From Phycisphaerae bacterium (GTDB taxonomy: Bacteria > Planctomycetota > Phycisphaerae > UBA1845), in assembly GCA_029260165.1 (NCBI GenBank), contig JAJDDT010000102.1:124001-188000 (forward strand): 64,000 nt of DNA, in the 5' to 3' direction. A program made the translations under genes and the position numbers. The stretch's first letter is position 1. Each line of letters begins with the position of its first letter. The notes under the pieces were generated by a model, which was given only the letters and a program-made list of their open reading frames with translations, searched no databases and was not told where the DNA came from. This document shows, piece by piece, positions 63,020-64,000 of the stretch.

Positions 63020-64000
63020 GCCGGGGTGGTCGGGTACGACGGCGACGGGTGGCGGTGGTCACGGGCACACGGGCGGAATATGGGCTGCTGCGATCGACGT
63101 TATCCGCTATTGATGAACATCCCAGACTTGAATTGCAGTTGGTCGTTACGGGGATGCACCTGCTGCGGCGGTTCGGGATGACCGTTCGGGACGTTGAGGC
63201 GGACGGCTGGTCGATCGACGCGCGGGTACGGATGCAACGGGGGAACGACGATCCGCTGGATCAGGCTGACGGGTTGGGGCGTGGTGTTCGGGGGATTGCG
63301 GAGTTTCTGGTCGAAGGGAAAAGCGACGTCGTCGTGGTGCTCGGTGATCGTATTGAGGCGTTGGCGGGTGCGCTGGCTGCGACGACGACGGGGACGTTTT
63401 TGGCGCACATTCACGGCGGGGATGTGGCGGCAGGCGATGCGGACAATTTGCAGCGCGACAGTATCACGAAGATGGCGCACATTCATTTGGCAGCGTCGCG
63501 CAGGTCGGCGGAACGGATCAGGCGGATGGGCGAAACGCGCGAACGGATTCACGTCGTTGGGGCACCGGGGCTTGACGAGTTGTTGGCGTACTCCGATGTG
63601 GCTTGTTCGTCGTCCAACGGTGTGACGCTTGTGGTTCAGCATCCGTGTGGACGGGACGGTGACACTGAAAAGCTTGTGATGGGGAGGATTCTGCGATCGA
63701 TTCGCGATGTGGCGGGTGAAACAATCGTGGTGCATCCGAACAGTGATCGCGGGCATGGTGGGGTGTTGGCAGCCATTGACGATGTGTTGCGGACGCGAAA
63801 CGGTGCGGGTGGAATTCGTGTGGTGAAGTCGATTCCGCGGTCATCGTATCTGGAGACGTTGGCGGGGGCGCGGATGATCGTGGGGAATTCGTCGAGCGGG
63901 ATTATTGAAGCGCCTGCACTGGGCGTGCCCAGCGTCAATGTGGGAGATCGACAGGCGGGTCGCGAGCGTGGTGGTCGAACGGTTGTCGACTCGACGGAAG
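63016..64000 (+). CDS. neuC: UDP-N-acetylglucosamine 2-epimerase, hydrolysing (NeuC-like), 3' partial
   Basis: Starts at GTG 63016 inside the neuB stop (GTGA) and stays open to the window end, about 328 residues. Motifs of the hydrolysing epimerase family are VAVVTGTRAEYGLLRS, VVLGDRIEALAGALAA, AHIHGGDVAAGDADN and the ending GNSSSGIIEAPALGVPSVNVGDRQ. It supplies the N-acetylmannosamine-type precursor for neuB. Together the three genes form a sialic-acid-family cassette with start/stop coupling, feeding a surface glycan. Confidence 0.92.
   Translation, partial: MSRGGRVRRRRVAVVTGTRAEYGLLRSTLSAIDEHPRLELQLVVTGMHLLRRFGMTVRDVEADGWSIDARVRMQRGNDDPLDQADGLGRGVRGIAEFLVEGKSDVVVVLGDRIEALAGALAATTTGTFLAHIHGGDVAAGDADNLQRDSITKMAHIHLAASRRSAERIRRMGETRERIHVVGAPGLDELLAYSDVACSSSNGVTLVVQHPCGRDGDTEKLVMGRILRSIRDVAGETIVVHPNSDRGHGGVLAAIDDVLRTRNGAGGIRVVKSIPRSSYLETLAGARMIVGNSSSGIIEAPALGVPSVNVGDRQAGRERGGRTVVDSTE

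Overview
The window reads as a chromosomal segment of a planctomycete, most likely of the Phycisphaerae type (an inference from gene content, not a database match). Supporting signs are two PEP-CTERM proteins, an EpsI-like exosortase partner, dockerin-like calcium-binding repeats on secreted proteins, a GFTLIELLVVV prepilin-type protein, a DUF2339 protein, and five membrane proteins carrying a CxxC-x-Y/F-x-(L/V)-(R/Q)...CPEC(G/N) zinc ribbon of a kind common in this phylum. I saw no rRNA, tRNA, CRISPR array, transposase or prophage. The window begins inside an RNase R gene and ends inside a neuC-like gene.

Layout. 1-4466: RNase R (partial), a B12-domain protein and a LOG-family protein. 4554-10367: a large GT-C-like membrane protein, a secreted hypothetical, a GNAT acetyltransferase, then a housekeeping run ribH-nusB-ftsY plus a small zinc-ribbon membrane protein. 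10436-18498: a PglD/NeuD-like acyltransferase divergent from epsI, a 1497-residue TPR protein and a dockerin-bearing secreted protein, which together look like surface/exopolysaccharide functions. 18612-26190: a Na+/Ca2+ exchanger, DUF2339, a PEP-CTERM protein, small hypotheticals, a cyclodeaminase-like protein and a DUF2064 nucleotide/glycosyl transferase. 26602-32153: an ArsR/SRPBCC pair with a palindromic operator on the start codon, a zinc-ribbon protein, a glutamate-carboxypeptidase-II-like peptidase and a lipoprotein aminopeptidase. 32413-34592 is accessory: a broken ParDE module, a zinc-ribbon protein and three short unknown genes joined by ATGA/GTGA overlaps. 34643-47767: an RCK_N protein, folC, aroB, a CgeB-like glycosyltransferase, an M20 dipeptidase, DUF4416, alanine dehydrogenase and a MacAB-type tripartite exporter set. 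48029-51160 encodes an 11-heme cytochrome c with a beta-propeller and a dockerin-like tail. 51300-60474, mostly minus strand: dapA, an SGNH-like protein without its catalytic residues, pdxJ, clpS, a lipoprotein, a PEP-CTERM protein, a pseudopilin, and an ArsC/Spx-like gene that appears to be a selenoprotein. 60606-64000: a hypothetical gene, then neuA-neuB-neuC with start/stop overlaps for sialic-acid-family sugar synthesis.

The strongest discovery is the ArsC/Spx-like gene at 60124-60474: an in-frame TGA sits where a redox cysteine is expected (U-T-S-C), and 16 nt downstream is a perfect small hairpin that satisfies the bacterial SECIS pattern. Also notable are the cytochrome/propeller/dockerin fusion, the three-gene overlapping unknown operon, three families of intergenic palindromic repeats (one occurring as inverted pairs with matched arm variants and near-equal spacers), a duplicated PEP-CTERM gene tail, and the eroded SGNH protein.
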